64,000 nt of DNA from Aporrectodea caliginosa (taxonomy: Eukaryota; Annelida; Clitellata; Crassiclitellata; Lumbricidae). Both the position numbers and the translations under genes were made by a program. A model generated the notes under the pieces. The model did not search any database, was not told the DNA's origin, and saw nothing but the letters and a program-made list of their open reading frames with translations. The stretch covers positions 924,001-988,000 of the forward strand of contig JACEVL010000018.1 in assembly GCA_020284085.1 (NCBI GenBank), read 5' to 3'. Position 1 is the first letter of the stretch; every line of letters starts with the position of its first letter. Shown here one piece after another: positions 45,393 to 60,684 of this stretch.

Positions 45393-47237
45393 AGAAAGGT
45401 CTTGATGTATATGTTACAGGCAATGTGTAAAATCAGGGATTTTGTAAAATGCCTGAAATTTTTAGGCAATTTGTAAAATCCCCAATTCACTCGGGCACTT
45501 TACAAAATCCCTGAAAAAACCAGGGATTTTGTAAATTCCTGAAATCTGATGATGAAAATTTGACAGATTGCCTGAAAGTGACGAAAATTATCGAAGTTTT
45601 ACAAACTACCTGAAAAAAACAGGATTTTGTAAAATCCCTTAAATCTGATGATTACAGGCAATGTGTAAAATCAGGGATTTTGTAAAATGCCTGAAATTTT
45701 TAGGCAATTTGTAAAATCCCAATTCACTCGGGCACTTTATATAATCCCGGGATATAAAAAACCAGCGATTTGGCTGCGTGTCAGACATGTCCGCCGGCTA
45801 TGTTTCAAGTCATGTGGTCGGGGGCGTGACTTGTCTGTTCCCTTCCCCTTAGGAGCCTACATAGAGCTTTGCGTTGTCGCGGCGGATTGTCAATTAATAA
45901 GAATAAATAAATAAATAAAATAAAATAAATGTAATTAAATTTATTTATTTAATCAATTAATCAATTAATTAAATTTAATATATAAATAAACAAATAAAAT
46001 AATAATAAATAGAAATAATTAATTTATTAAATTATTAATTATCTAATTAATTAAATGATTTAAGTAATTAAATTCATTTATTCACATAAATATTTATTTA
46101 ATTTAATTTTTAATTTTTTTTATTTAATCAATTAATTTATTTATTCTATTTAATTCTTAATTAAATTAATTAATTAATTGAATAAAATAAAAAATAAATA
46201 GAATAAAAAAAATAAAAAATAAATGAATCAATCAATTAATTTATTTAATCAATAAATAAATAAATTTAATTTAATTATTTAAATAAATAATTAATTACAT
46301 TTATTTATTTAGTAATTAATTATTATTTAATATATAAATAAAAAAAATAAAATATAAAATAAAATAAATAAAAATAGAAATAAATAATTATTTAATTAAA
46401 TTATTAATTATCTAATTAATTCAATGAATTAAATGATGAAATTTATTTATTCTTATAATTATTAATTTAATTTTATTTATTTTTATTTTATTTTTTATTT
46501 AATCAATTAATTAAATTTAATTAATTATTTTATTGATTGCATAAATAAATTTAATTAATTAAATAATTATAATTAAATTTATTTATGTATCTATTTATTT
46601 ATTTTATTTTATCTGTTTGTTTATTTATTTATTTATTAAATTTAATTAATTAATTAATTGATTAAATAAATAAATTTAATAATATTTATTTATTTATTAT
46701 ATTTTATTTATTTTTTTATTTTTTATTTATTTATTCTTATTAATTGACAATACGCCGCGACAACGCAAAGCTCTATTTAGGCTCCTAAGGGGAAGGGAAC
46801 AGACAAGTCACGCCCCCGACCACATGACTTGAAACATAGCCGGCGGACATGTCGGACACGCAGCCAAATCGCTGGTTTTTTATATCCCGGGAGTATATAA
46901 AGTGCCCGAGTGAATTGGGGATTTTACAAATTGCCTAAAAATTTCAGGCATTTTACAAAATCCCTGATTTTACACATTGCCTGTAATCATCAGATTTAAG
47001 GGGATTTTACAAAATCCCTTTTTTCAGGTAGTTTGTAAAACTTCGATAATTTTCGTCACTTTCAGGCAATCTGTCAAATTTTCATCATCAGATTTCAGGG
47101 AATTTACAAAATCCCTGGTTTTTCGGGATTTTGTAAAGTGTCTGAGTGAATTGGGGATTTTACAAATTGCCTAAAAATTTCAGGCATTTTACAAAATCCC
47201 TGATTTTACACATTGCCTGTAACATATACAAGACCCC
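45393..47237. mobile_element. large fold-back element: about 490-bp inverted arms around an A/T-only core
   Basis: The left arm (from about 45393 to 45895) and right arm (about 46742 to 47237) are near-perfect reverse complements: TATATGTTACAGGCAATGTG on the left, CACATTGCCTGTAACATATA on the right. Within each arm a segment around ACAGGCAATGTGTAAAATCA recurs after about 240 bases, so the arms contain tandem sub-repeats (TTTGTAAAATCCCTGA words). The inner arm has CCCGGGATATAAAAAACC and a GC-rich CGTGACTTGTCTGTTCCCTT block. The core (45895-46742) is almost purely A and T (TTAATTAATTAAAT, AATAAATAAATAA). No ORF of note; target-site duplication not clear. Confidence 0.92.
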
Positions 47238-47239
47238 AT

Positions 47240-48328
47240 TGCAATGATCATTTTCGATATGGCGGCGTCGTTAAATAAACGTTATAAAATATAAACCGTC
47301 TTGCTATATAATAGGGCCTAGAGCCCTAGACGATCGACCTCTGGGCTGGCTTGTTGGAGATCGACCTTTGAACGTCAAGGTAGGCCTAACTGTCATAGCG
47401 TCGTCACTGACTCATTATACATTGGCGTTCACGCACCGCTGGACGTTAAGCTCAACAGCGACCATAAAATAATTGAATAATAACGATGTATGCACGCGTG
47501 CATTAGAGCAGCCGACCAGACACACGCACGAACTCACGCACCAGCAAACTCTTGAGTGCAATTATCAAGAGGACAATTCGTTTACAACTGTCCTTCCTGC
47601 GCGAAAAGAATTTACACGTTGTGCAAATGGATCCGATTCGACCTTTCTACTGAAGAGTCTGTTCAAAGTGTCAAAAGAAATTGATTCAGAAGGAGCATTT
47701 ATCAGTGTCAAGAGATTCACGAAGGTAGAAATTCCAATACGTGCTAATGTTCTAACAGGACATTAGATGCTATCAAGAGACAACATTTAACCTTCAAACC
47801 TTCAGAGGCCATTAATCATACAAAATCAATCAGAACTTAAAAGGGGTCACTGATCTTAAAGTGGTTTGAAATCTTAAATGTTTGGTGGCCAACAGACACT
47901 AATGCGACCAGATATTTTGCGTCCATTTAGCCTACGTCGACTATAAGGTCTAAAAGGCTTTAGGCCTTTTGTAGATGAGTCACTATACAGACGTATATGT
48001 TGCTTGTTACTTTAATTTGTCTAGAGATTTCAGTGCGCGCATGGCTTACACGTAGGCTTAATTAATCATAATCTCCAAAATAAATCGCCACTTGAAAGTT
48101 AAGCGCAGAGTACCAGCTTATTCACGTAGCGTATGACGGTATACGTCCGTCTTCAAGTTCAATTTAAAATGAAGTGGCCTATATGTTCATTTATTTGCTA
48201 GTTTTTTTTACATGAAATGTAGGCCTACTCAGATGTTTTAGATGTAACAGAACGCATTCAATCGCTAGAGGCGCCACATGCGTTTACTTCATCAACTGTG
48301 ATATATACTTCGTCCGTCCTTGATCACG
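47240..48328. other. intergenic segment, no certain gene
   Basis: Contains an open frame of 97 codons (47473-47766, +) without recognised motifs and a minus-strand copy of the GAATAAG dispersed repeat at 48056-48130. Otherwise unremarkable. Confidence 0.5.
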
Positions 48329-48338
48329 GCCTTCAACC

Positions 48339-48785
48339 ATAGACATCTTATATATAACTAGACAGAGCTTCCTGTGTTGAGCTGCCCAGTGACGTCGAAG
48401 CAGCCGATGATGGGCGATAATAGAGCATAAAACAGAGAGTACATGGTATGCGCGTCTAAATATAGATATCGATGCGCAATCATACGTCAATGGGGAGCCA
48501 ACATGGCGCCCAGCTAAAACAGTAACGAGGCTTCAGTAAAAATCACGTGATACCACCGGCCTGCCTTCAACCAGGCCGTTGGGATCACGTGGTTTTTGCT
48601 GAAGCCTCGCTGGCGGCCATGTTGGTATCAGATTGACGACTGATTGCGCATCGATATCTGTATTTAGACGCGCATACCATGTACTCCTGCTCTTTTCCTG
48701 TTTCCTGTTCTTTCCAACGGTTGCTTCAACGTCACTGGGCAGCTCAACATAGAAAGCTCTGTCTAGTTATATATAAGAGGTCGTT
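48339..48785. mobile_element. fold-back element with long arms and 10-bp flanking repeat (Mutator-like)
   Basis: Arms are reverse complements over about 200 bases: CTTATATATAACTAGACAGA on the left (48346 on) against TCTGTCTAGTTATATATAAG on the right (to 48778), then GAGCTGCCCAGTGACGT, GTACATGGTATGCGCGTCTA, GATATCGATGCGCAATCA and GCCAACATGGC blocks in mirrored order. Flanking direct repeat GCCTTCAACC at 48329-48338 and 48786-48795. Long arms plus a 9-10-bp duplication are typical of Mutator-like elements. No ORF. Confidence 0.85.
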
Positions 48786-48795
48786 GCCTTCAACC

Positions 48796-50390
48796 CGTTG
48801 CTCTGTCTGACCTTTCCTGGTAGCGTCCAATCTCTCAATGGCATTTACAATCGCCAAACTATAAGATCAAAGTAACGCTATTCCACAAACTATGACAGAA
48901 AAGAAAATAATGTCATAAACAACACTGTTCTGCGACCTTACAAATTCTTATTAAGAGCCGGTCAAGGTAGGCCAAAGTACTCACAAGAATGTGGCCTAAA
49001 CTGACCGTAATCTGTCTCCTTTTCAAGGCAGTGCCGGATCCTTGTTCAATTACTTGATCGCTTTAAGTCTTTAATCCACCGTTTAAACTGTTTCTGCATT
49101 TTATGATTTTATGCTTTGCAATGATAGCAAGAAGTCTCCCACATAGGCCTACCGTATTTTCTCAGGAACATTTCTATGAGTCGCGACGTTTTGCCAACTA
49201 TCGCACCTAGTCGGGTAAGGTGACAAGGCAAATCAGAAGCAGATCGATTAAAGTAGGGTGTTGTAAGAATATGATGAGGCTCGAATTCTCGCCATGGTCA
49301 AAATATTTCAAGATTTTTGCTTCATTTGCGCCCCATCGAACTAAAATATGAATGAATAGGCCTACCCTTGCCGTACACTTTCGGTGGAACGATCGGGAAT
49401 CAATACTTGACATCCGCTCTCATATGCTGAGAATTAAAAAATGAAGTCGATCCGTATTATAACAGGCGAGTTAGTTTAAACAGTGCCATGCAGACAAGAA
49501 TAATAACATTTGTAAGTGACGCTGTAGTCTTCAATCCTTTCAAAGTTAGAAGCGGCATTGCTCGTGTAGATCCAGACAATTTCTTCTCAGCTGTCCGTGG
49601 GCGGTGCAGAGGTAATCATCTGAAGCCATAAAAGAAGACATGTGTGCTGGATTTGGATTTGAGAAACTATATATAATATGCTTTTACCAACAGGGGCAAG
49701 GGTTGATTACTGCATCCCCTTTTAATTTCTTGTTGACTTTTAATCGTTCTTGTCATAGTACTATGTAGCCTACCACTGAAAGCTAATTTTGCGCCCCAAG
49801 AAGGTGCTGCGCCCGTGGGCGGCTGCCCCCTCTGCCCCCCTTCGTTACTGTTACTTCGTTACGACACTTACTTGTACTAAACTTTGTAGGCCCTATAGCT
49901 ATAACTAGGTTCGACTCTCTGGCCGCGCCTGGCGTCGTTTACGAAGAGACTAGCAAATCAAGTGGGCTATATAGCATATGCCTCCTTCGGAGTCCTTCCC
50001 CTCATGTCACATCAGTCTCATAACACGATTATAATAACTAAATAATTCATCACAAATTTGAGTTTACGAGTACGTTAGCAGCCAGAATTCTTATCCCACC
50101 GGGTGCGTGTTGGATATGTGCATCGAGACGTCGCAGAGGAAGAGACTTGTTGCGAGATTGCTCGAGATCTGTGGTCGTGTCAATAGAATCGAGAAGAAGC
50201 CAATGGTCGTCGTAGGTGTTTCACAGCCGCATTAGACAAATATATTCAATCGGCTTCTAAATCACATCGTCAACTAATATTCTTTTACAGGTAATTTTTC
50301 CTAGTAGACTGATCATTTTCCTCAATTAAAGGCGAGGAGGAAATCGTGTTTACTGATTGTGATAACCGGCATTTTTTCTGTTTAATTAAT
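48796..50390. other. intergenic segment upstream of Arf1
   Basis: Holds a 5'-truncated SINE at about 49268-49450. The remainder shows no gene. A promoter for Arf1 is expected toward its right end. Confidence 0.5.
49268..49455 (+). repeat. tRNA-derived SINE, 5' truncated
   Basis: TTGCGCCCCATCGAACTAAA, CCGTACACTTTCGGTGGAAC, CGCTCTCATATGCTGAG and AAAATGAAGTCG follow the body of the family; the tRNA-like head is degraded. Confidence 0.65.
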
Positions 50391-50399
50391 TGAACTTCT

Positions 50400-50557
50400 C
50401 GTGACGCGGAACGTAACGAAGGTCCGACTTTTCCTTCGCTTAAAAATTGTTACTCGCCGGTTACCATTTTGGGAGACGTTTTGGTGATTATAGTTTTAAT
50501 TAGTTTTAATTTAAACTCACAGAGAAATCCGTAGTTATTGTGTCAACGATTGGACAG
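50400..50557 (+). promoter_or_regulatory. probable non-coding first exon of Arf1
   Basis: A strong donor ACAG|GTATGA at 50557/50558 lies about 785 bases before the acceptor TTTCAG at 51341 that starts the ATG exon. Arf1 genes commonly have a 5' UTR exon. The 5' boundary is a guess. Confidence 0.4.
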
Positions 50558-51312
50558 GTATGATTGTTGTTGTGAAACGATATTGGGTGTAGCACTTCAA
50601 AGAGGAAGTGTCGCATAATATCGAGTTTTGTGGATTGTTTTTGGTTAGACATCCCGGACTTGAGACGGTCTTATTCATCCGGGGTTGGTTAAGGGGTTGG
50701 GGTCAGTGTTTCGTGTTTTTGAAATGGATAACGGATCCGAATGAACATCTTTGAGTTCGCCTGTAACTCGCCGTACATTGTTGTGTTTTACGTCGAAAGG
50801 CGTGAAAAGCAAAACTTTCGGATTTCGAAGGTCAATAGTAGATTTAACGAGATAATGTTTTTTATGGTCCCAATATGTGATACCGGGTGCGGGCCGAATC
50901 CCCGAAACCCGAATCCCCGAAAGGAATTTCGGCCGGATCCCCCAAATTGATTTTCTAAGTCCGACCCGAATGAACATCATTAACAAATACATAATTGAAT
51001 AGGCAGTGTATCGTATACATACACCAGGGCCACGCTACTAGGTCTTTGTCATGTTTACAATTTAACTTTGAATTGCTCGGCCGTTTTCTAGATAACTCTT
51101 TTTGGGAAATCAGGCTTTTGTCTGTTTTCAGCGTATTCGGGGTTTCGGGCTGACCCCGTGATACCAGTACCTGTTTAAGCTGACCAAGAGTATGCAATTG
51201 CATGTTTGTGTTTATGTAAGTATGCATCTGAATATTTGTGTAATACCTATTAAGGACTGGTCAAAAGTTCTGTACATGTCAGGGATTTGTGTAGTATTTG
51301 GACAAATTCTGA

Positions 51313-54866
<3,554 letters not shown>

Positions 54867-56134
54867 TGACCAGCCAACCGGAACAATTACTGCTAATAGG
54901 TGACTGACGTTTAGTCAGGAAACGGGCCTAGATACTAACAGCAAGATCGGCTCTGCTCGTCTGTGTGAGTGTGTGTGTGTTTGTTAGCCTTGTTACATGT
55001 TTCTCACCCTCTCTGTCTGTCATCTTGTTTGTTTGTATGTGTATGTTCTTCTTTTGCGCACTGTGTGTGTGTGTGTTTGTTTCCATTAGACTTGTTATGT
55101 CTCCCTCCTTCCCTCTCTGGTCTGTCGGTATGTCTTGTATGCACATGAATGTATGTGTGCATCGTGAGGAAGGTCCTCGGTTTATTTTGAAGTTTTTTGA
55201 GATATTTGGTGTGCCTGTACATCAGTTAGTTAGAGCGTAAGTCTTCTGCGAGTCATTCGTGCGTCTGTCTGTCTGTCTGTCTGTCTTATGTCTTTAGGGT
55301 GCGGTTGTCAGAAGCCGGGGGAGGGGAATTTCCATTCACTGGTTTGAACCATGCATTATTTGAAACCATTTCTCCAGGCCAAGAAGTCATCCCATCACGC
55401 AATTCTTACCAACTACAATTCGTTTGTTCACAATCATTCTGTCTGTCAATGTCTTTCCATTTGTTCTCTGGTTTTGTCCTGTCTGGTGATTGTCGCAGCA
55501 CACAGGGTCGCATTGCTGTCTGTAAACCTAGGCATTTTGATGTATGTATGTATGGTTTGCATGTTGCATGTATGTATATGTACACATACATGTGTGTTGC
55601 GTATGTTTGCGTAGGTGTGTAGTCTGCCGATGTAACACTGTTTGTCAAATCAACATAAGGGCCGCTGTAGCTTTACCACACTTTGCATTCACGTGCTGAA
55701 CTGTTCTACTATGTAGCAGATCGTTTTCAAGAGAGACTAATTGTTTGTGATTATTGTAGTGGCGTGAATATTATATTGACCAATTCGCTGTTGCTAAATG
55801 TATGTGATGATGAAAAGTGGTTGCATCTTTTTTATTCTGTTTTGTGTCCGCTAGTTTTTATGGGTTGTCTAATCTAAGGGTTAAGAGTAATAAATTCCTG
55901 TTAATAGTTAATCTATTTTTCACTTGTGCAGCTCATGTTTGCTTTCTTGGAAGCTGCAGCCAATAGCTTTCTCATTTATGATTATTTTTCTTGTGTAATT
56001 CTTAACTTGCTGTGTCAAGTGTGTTAAAATGTGGTCTTCAGTTGACCGTAAGCTGGTAAATTTTCCAGTTTACTGATTATAAAAGTGGTAACAATTACTG
56101 GTAGGTGTGTACCCTGCATGAAATTCCGAATAAA
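54867..56134 (+). terminator. Arf1 3' UTR with two AATAAA signals
   Basis: Downstream of the stop, CTGT and TGTG microsatellites (54960-55080, 55263-55287) are followed by AATAAA at 55889-55894 and again at 56129-56134, either of which could end the transcript. Confidence 0.55.
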
Positions 56135-56489
56135 GTGTTTAACTGAAGGAGATGTTATGTTTATTCTCAGCATTGATATGTTTTGACTTACAAATCCACA
56201 CTAACACTTTAAAACAAGATGCATTGGTTTCCCAGTAACTTTTAGTATACTCTTGCCATTAAAGGGTTAAACATTCTGCTAATTGTTTTTGGTTCCAGTA
56301 CTGTTTGGAGTACTGAGGGGCACCACAGAGGTTTCTGAAGGCACTATTTAGATGTTCAGATATATATTCGGATATGTAAGTAAGTAAGTGTATTCTCTAA
56401 TGAGAACTACATGTACTAGCAAACGCACAGCGCTGTTCATGGCAAGCTTAATACATTCAAACAAACAAATTTATATATATATATATAAG

Positions 56490-56748
56490 CAGTGCTTTTT
56501 TTCTATAAAAAAAGGTTCCGGAACTCAACAAATTCAGAACAATCATAGGGGCATATTTTATGCTAATATTTCTGCTTCATATATATATCAGTATCAATAA
56601 ACACTGAGAGCACTTACATTAAATTAAAGTATCTAAATAATTTTATATAATTTTTTATTAAAAATTTAAATAAAATAAATTATTTTTAATGGGTGAAAAA
56701 AGGTACCGGAACGCCGTTCCGGACCGCTCCGGCTGAAAAAAAGCACTG
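56490..56748. mobile_element. 259-bp hAT-type MITE
   Basis: Target-site duplication TATATAAG at 56482-56489 and 56749-56756; terminal inverted repeat CAGTGCTTTTTTTC / GAAAAAAAGCACTG, then mirrored GGTTCCGGAAC and GGTACCGGAACG blocks. AT-rich core. It sits just after the Arf1 poly(A) signals. Confidence 0.95.
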
Positions 56749-57224
56749 TATATAAGCCAAGAATTGCATGAGAGAAGTTGTTCTATATCAAGGGGCCATA
56801 AGAGAGGAAGAGTTAGGGTTAGTCATAGGGGAAAATGAAGAGCTTAGATAGCCAGATCTAGGGAAACCGTGTTTATTTGTACATGTACATGTAATTATAT
56901 GTAAACACTATGTGTGCATATATTTATGCCAAACAGGCTTGTAATAGTTGCATGCACACACAACACACAGATGTATGTTCTAGCAGCTGAACACACAAGT
57001 GGTGGAGCGAGATGAAGTGGAGAGACAAGAGCAGCTATATCGTGGCCCACATGATACAGTTGGTAGTGACAAATGCAGTGCCCAGCTCAGCTTACTATGG
57101 TAACAAATTAAGACACATTCATCACTGTATCCGTCTTATAAATTCCCAGAATTAGAGCATTCAGTTGTTCTACTGTATGGTACTGTGTAAGTAATTCGTG
57201 CATTGTTCTGTATGTATGCATGTA

Positions 57225-57400
57225 TGAGCACTTGTTATAGCGCCTCTTCAAGATTTCTACTCAGAGGCGCTCCCGACTACAGCGCGGACACTGAATCGGA
57301 GTTTCATGCCAAAGCGCATGAGCAATTGTGAGTGAAGGACTTGCCCAGGGTCCCTACTCCCTACGCGGCAGCTTGAGGTGGATTGTATATGCGTACTAAA
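57225..57400 (+). repeat. dispersed repeat with GCGCCTCT hairpin (second copy)
   Basis: AGCGCCTCT at 57239-57247 pairs with AGAGGCGCT at 57263-57271, followed by CTCCCGACTACAGCG and GGACTTGCCCAGGGTCCCTA. Same arms as the 3640-3850 copy. Confidence 0.65.
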
Positions 57401-58495
57401 TGTTTGCTCGTCCTAAGACTGGGCTGATATCCTCGTCGAATGCCTGTTAGGATTTTAGCAGCGCCACCAATGGATAGGAAATGAGTCTAATTGGCATTAC
57501 ATAGAAAGTTGACTTCACTACTTCATTCCTTCTATTATATTATTAATCATCATCAAGGATTCGAACCTTCAACTGACAACTGATTATATTTGTTTATTTG
57601 GAAATGTTAACCGCTAGTACCGTTTATCTAATTTATATCATGAAAGGTCAGGAGTGGCGAACTTTTAAGGGCACATGCCAAAAGCGCGTTAAATTATTTA
57701 CAAATAGGGCCTACCCTCGCGTGCCCTTTCGGACTTTTGCACAGTATATATAATTAGTTTCGGCGTAGGCCTAAAGGTTTTAATCGACAAAGCGTAAAAA
57801 ATGAAATACGACATTGAGAGATGCTTTCACAAAGGTGTAAGTGAAATCCTTCAAAAGAAAATGTGGATTCCTAAAGTGATTGTGTATTTTGAATTCCGCG
57901 TGTCTGCTAGGCCCTACTGAAGTTTAGGCACCCGTAGGCCCTACGACGAGTTCGCCACCTCAGAAATAGGCTAATTAAAGCTGTGCTTTAAAATTTATAT
58001 TGTGCACTAGGAAAAATATTATTAGCCATCTTACAGATTTTAATTTAGGCCTATGTAGGCCTAATAACAAAATAAACGCACTAGGCTTGACCGTGTCCAG
58101 TTTAATTATATAGGTTACCGGTAACTCCTAAGTTAAGCGACATGAACTGACAGGAACGTAGAAATAATTAAATCAAGTTATCAAACGAAGAAATAAATTA
58201 TATTATTATTTACAATTATTGAAGTCCTATTTAAGTCCTAATTAAGTAGGCCTATTTATAAATACATTTATGAATGATAATCAAGAAAGAGGGGTCAAGC
58301 TTTATATAAGCTATTAGCTTTTCTGGGCTCCTGTTGCACTGCACTTGCTGTTTCATGATTGTAACCTAAAACCTGTTCTGTTCAATAAACAAATTCAATT
58401 TTATATTAAATTCAATTTGATATGAAATTCAATATTAGAAAGCACAGTCCTGGAACACTTGCACAGATAATAACTGCTCCCGTTGTTATTAGACA
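57401..58495. other. intergenic segment, no gene seen
   Basis: AT-rich with many TAGGCCTA words, and ATT/AAT-rich patches at 58200-58270. No family motif in any frame. Confidence 0.5.
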
Positions 58496-59168
58496 TGCGC
58501 ATTAGTAATTAGGTCAGCAGCTTCCGTTATGGCCGGCGATGTACTTTGCTTTTCTCTCTCGCTGTTTTAATGGCGGCCGAAGAAAGCGTTTCCGTCGTCG
58601 GATTCTGGCGTTTTAGATTTAGCCGTAGTTTTCTTAAATTCAAGATTCCCTCTCCTTCCAGAAGCACGGATGGGCGCTTCGACTGACCGCTTTGAGACGC
58701 TCGCAACGCTGCCGTCTTGAGAAGACGTCTAACGATCAACTACTGAAGCTGCGGTGGTAATATTTTGCGGATGCAACTGTTTCCGATGTTAGAAGCTCTG
58801 TTCGCTATTTAGGACGAATTTTCCACGATTATTTCTTACCAAATGACTAGTCGAGAGGCTGGACGAAATGCGGAAGACGTGTACTGAGGCCGTTTTTGTA
58901 GCGCTTGTATATAATTTAGGATAAGTAGTTGCCTGGACGTACGGCTGCAGATAACCTTTCGAGTATACTTCTCTTACATTCTTCCGAACATATTTCGGTG
59001 GTAAGGATTGGCAATCGTCAAAGCATCAAGTAACTAAAGCATTTGCTGAATTGAATGTGCCATGAGTTGAAACGGAACTTGCAGACTGGCGGATCTCTTT
59101 CGTTGTGAGGGTGGATGTAGGCTTTTCTTAGCCCCTTGTAACGGACCTCGCTGAGGATTTGGAACTAG
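58496..59168 (+). promoter_or_regulatory. possible non-coding first exon of a gene running right
   Basis: A relatively CpG-rich patch (58520-58740) contains short upstream frames (ATGGCCGGC at 58529; ATGGCGGCC at 58570, 14 codons), and a good donor GGAACTAG|GTAACA lies at 59168/59169. No coding continuation is identifiable in the window, so this is suggestive only. Confidence 0.3.
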
Positions 59169-59424
59169 GTAACAAGTTTGAAATTGATATTATGACTTTT
59201 TAAGCCCAAAGTAGTGATTTCAGTAAATTGGGTCAGAGGTGCATGGTAAATGCAAGCAGGTAGCCCAGAGGTTTAAGACATGTGGTATGAATGGATTTCT
59301 GTCTTAGCCTCTTAGGCAAGAAAATAGGAAGTAAGTCAATACTTGATATCTCAATCAACAGTGATGCTAGTCCTCAGGTGGTTAGATCTTTATGCTAGAT
59401 CTTTGTGACTTCAATGTGCCAGTC

Positions 59425-59700
59425 ATCATTATCATCACTATCATCGTTGTCATCATCATCACCAGCACATCATAGTCCTCATCATCATCATCATCCTAGT
59501 CATCAGCATCATCATCACTATCACCAATCCACAGTGACAAATGGATGAACACCAAGGGATGGAATGAAAGCGTGTCATATACTATAAGGCTTATATGATG
59601 ATGATGATGTGGAGGAGGAGGAGGAGGATAATTAGGGTGATGTGGAGGCGGAGGAGGAGGATAATTAGGGTGATGATGAGGATGAGCTTTCACATGAGAC
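59425..59700. repeat. CAT and GGA/GATGAT microsatellites with an internal duplication
   Basis: (CAT)n from 59425 to about 59515, then GATGATGATG, and a roughly 30-bp duplicated block GGAGGATAATTAGGGTGATG at about 59620 and 59656. Confidence 0.9.
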
Positions 59701-59907
59701 TGAAACATTCAAGGACTTTTGTAGGCCAGCAAATAGGAGGCTTGAATCAAGCAGTGAATGCTATTAATAGAATTGAATAAACAGAATATGCACAGCAGTG
59801 TAGCGTATTTGTGTATGATTATCATGCTGAGAACTTGTTATTTACCTTTGCAAAAGCCTTGAAGTTTTAAACTGATGCAGTTCGTATGCACTTTGTTATG
59901 CTAATGG

Positions 59908-60194
59908 GGTGCTCAATAGTGTAGTGGTTAGCGTTCTGGACAGTCAATCGAGAGGTCGGGGGTTCAAATCCCCGCCAGGGCAGAAATTTGGTTCGATATT
60001 TCTGCTCCCCGTGCGCCCCCTAACACACCCAGCTATACCGAGTACACCGATCGTACACTGTCGGTGGGAAGATGAGGCGGCTAGGGAGAGGACTTGCCAT
60101 TCGCCCTCGTATGCCGAGGCTAAGAAAATGAAGTCACTAACACTTCATACCCATGGCTGCCTCAGGGCTAGCTTAAGGAACTGCTCTTCTTCTA
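59908..60194 (+). mobile_element. full-length tRNA-derived SINE with target-site duplication
   Basis: Best copy of the family. A box TAGTGGTTAGCG, then GGACAGTCAATCGAGAGG, B box GGGGTTCAAATCCCC, GCCAGGGCAGAAATTTGG, body TGTACACTGTCGGTGGGAAG-like, CCCTCGTATGCCGAGGCTAA, and 3' end GGAACTGCTCTTCTTC. Flanked by GTTATGCTAATGG (59895-59907) and GTTATGTTAATGG (60195-60207), a 13-bp duplication with one mismatch. Confidence 0.93.
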
Positions 60195-60684
60195 GTTATG
60201 TTAATGGACCTAATCTGCAGCCAAACTGTTCTCTTACATAGTCTAGTGGCCTGTTGTCATGCAGAAACATGCGGTTTTGAGTTACTCTGAGATGGCTGTG
60301 GTTGTATTTTCAGAATTGAAGACTGGGTTTTATGTCATGGCTGAAAAACCTATCAACGACTCCAACGAAATGGTTGGTTTGCATGCACAAGTACATTCAT
60401 ATTTACCTGCTTGCTAACAATGATAATGATGACAATGACAAAACAGTGGTCCTAATCTATTCTTATCTGAAAACCGCTGTAGCTTGAAGCGTCAATTTAC
60501 AGCCTCATTAATTTCAAAATCCAGGATGAGTCTGGTCATAAACATAGAGGAAATTAGTTGAATCCTAATAAAAATTCTGATATAGAACAACAGCGGTTGT
60601 GAATCCCAATTTTTATTCCTGTATTTAGACGCTTTTGCCTGTCCTTGTGTGAATGCCTATGCTGTCTTAGCATGAACGTCTGAT

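Noticed and set aside
47473..47766. 97-codon plus ORF
   Set aside because: Looks fairly protein-like in its second half, but no recognised motif, no splice context and no homologue that I know; kept only as a note.
50640..51180. CCGAATCCCCGAAACCC-type words as a telomere-like or transposon sequence
   Set aside because: Only a few imperfect units and no clear inverted ends; lies in the probable first Arf1 intron.
58527..58739. 70-codon minus ORF in the CpG-rich patch
   Set aside because: No motif; more likely the complement of a non-coding exon or promoter.
59918..59985. A true tRNA gene
   Set aside because: A and B boxes are present but arms do not close into a cloverleaf, and the sequence continues into the SINE body with a target-site duplication.
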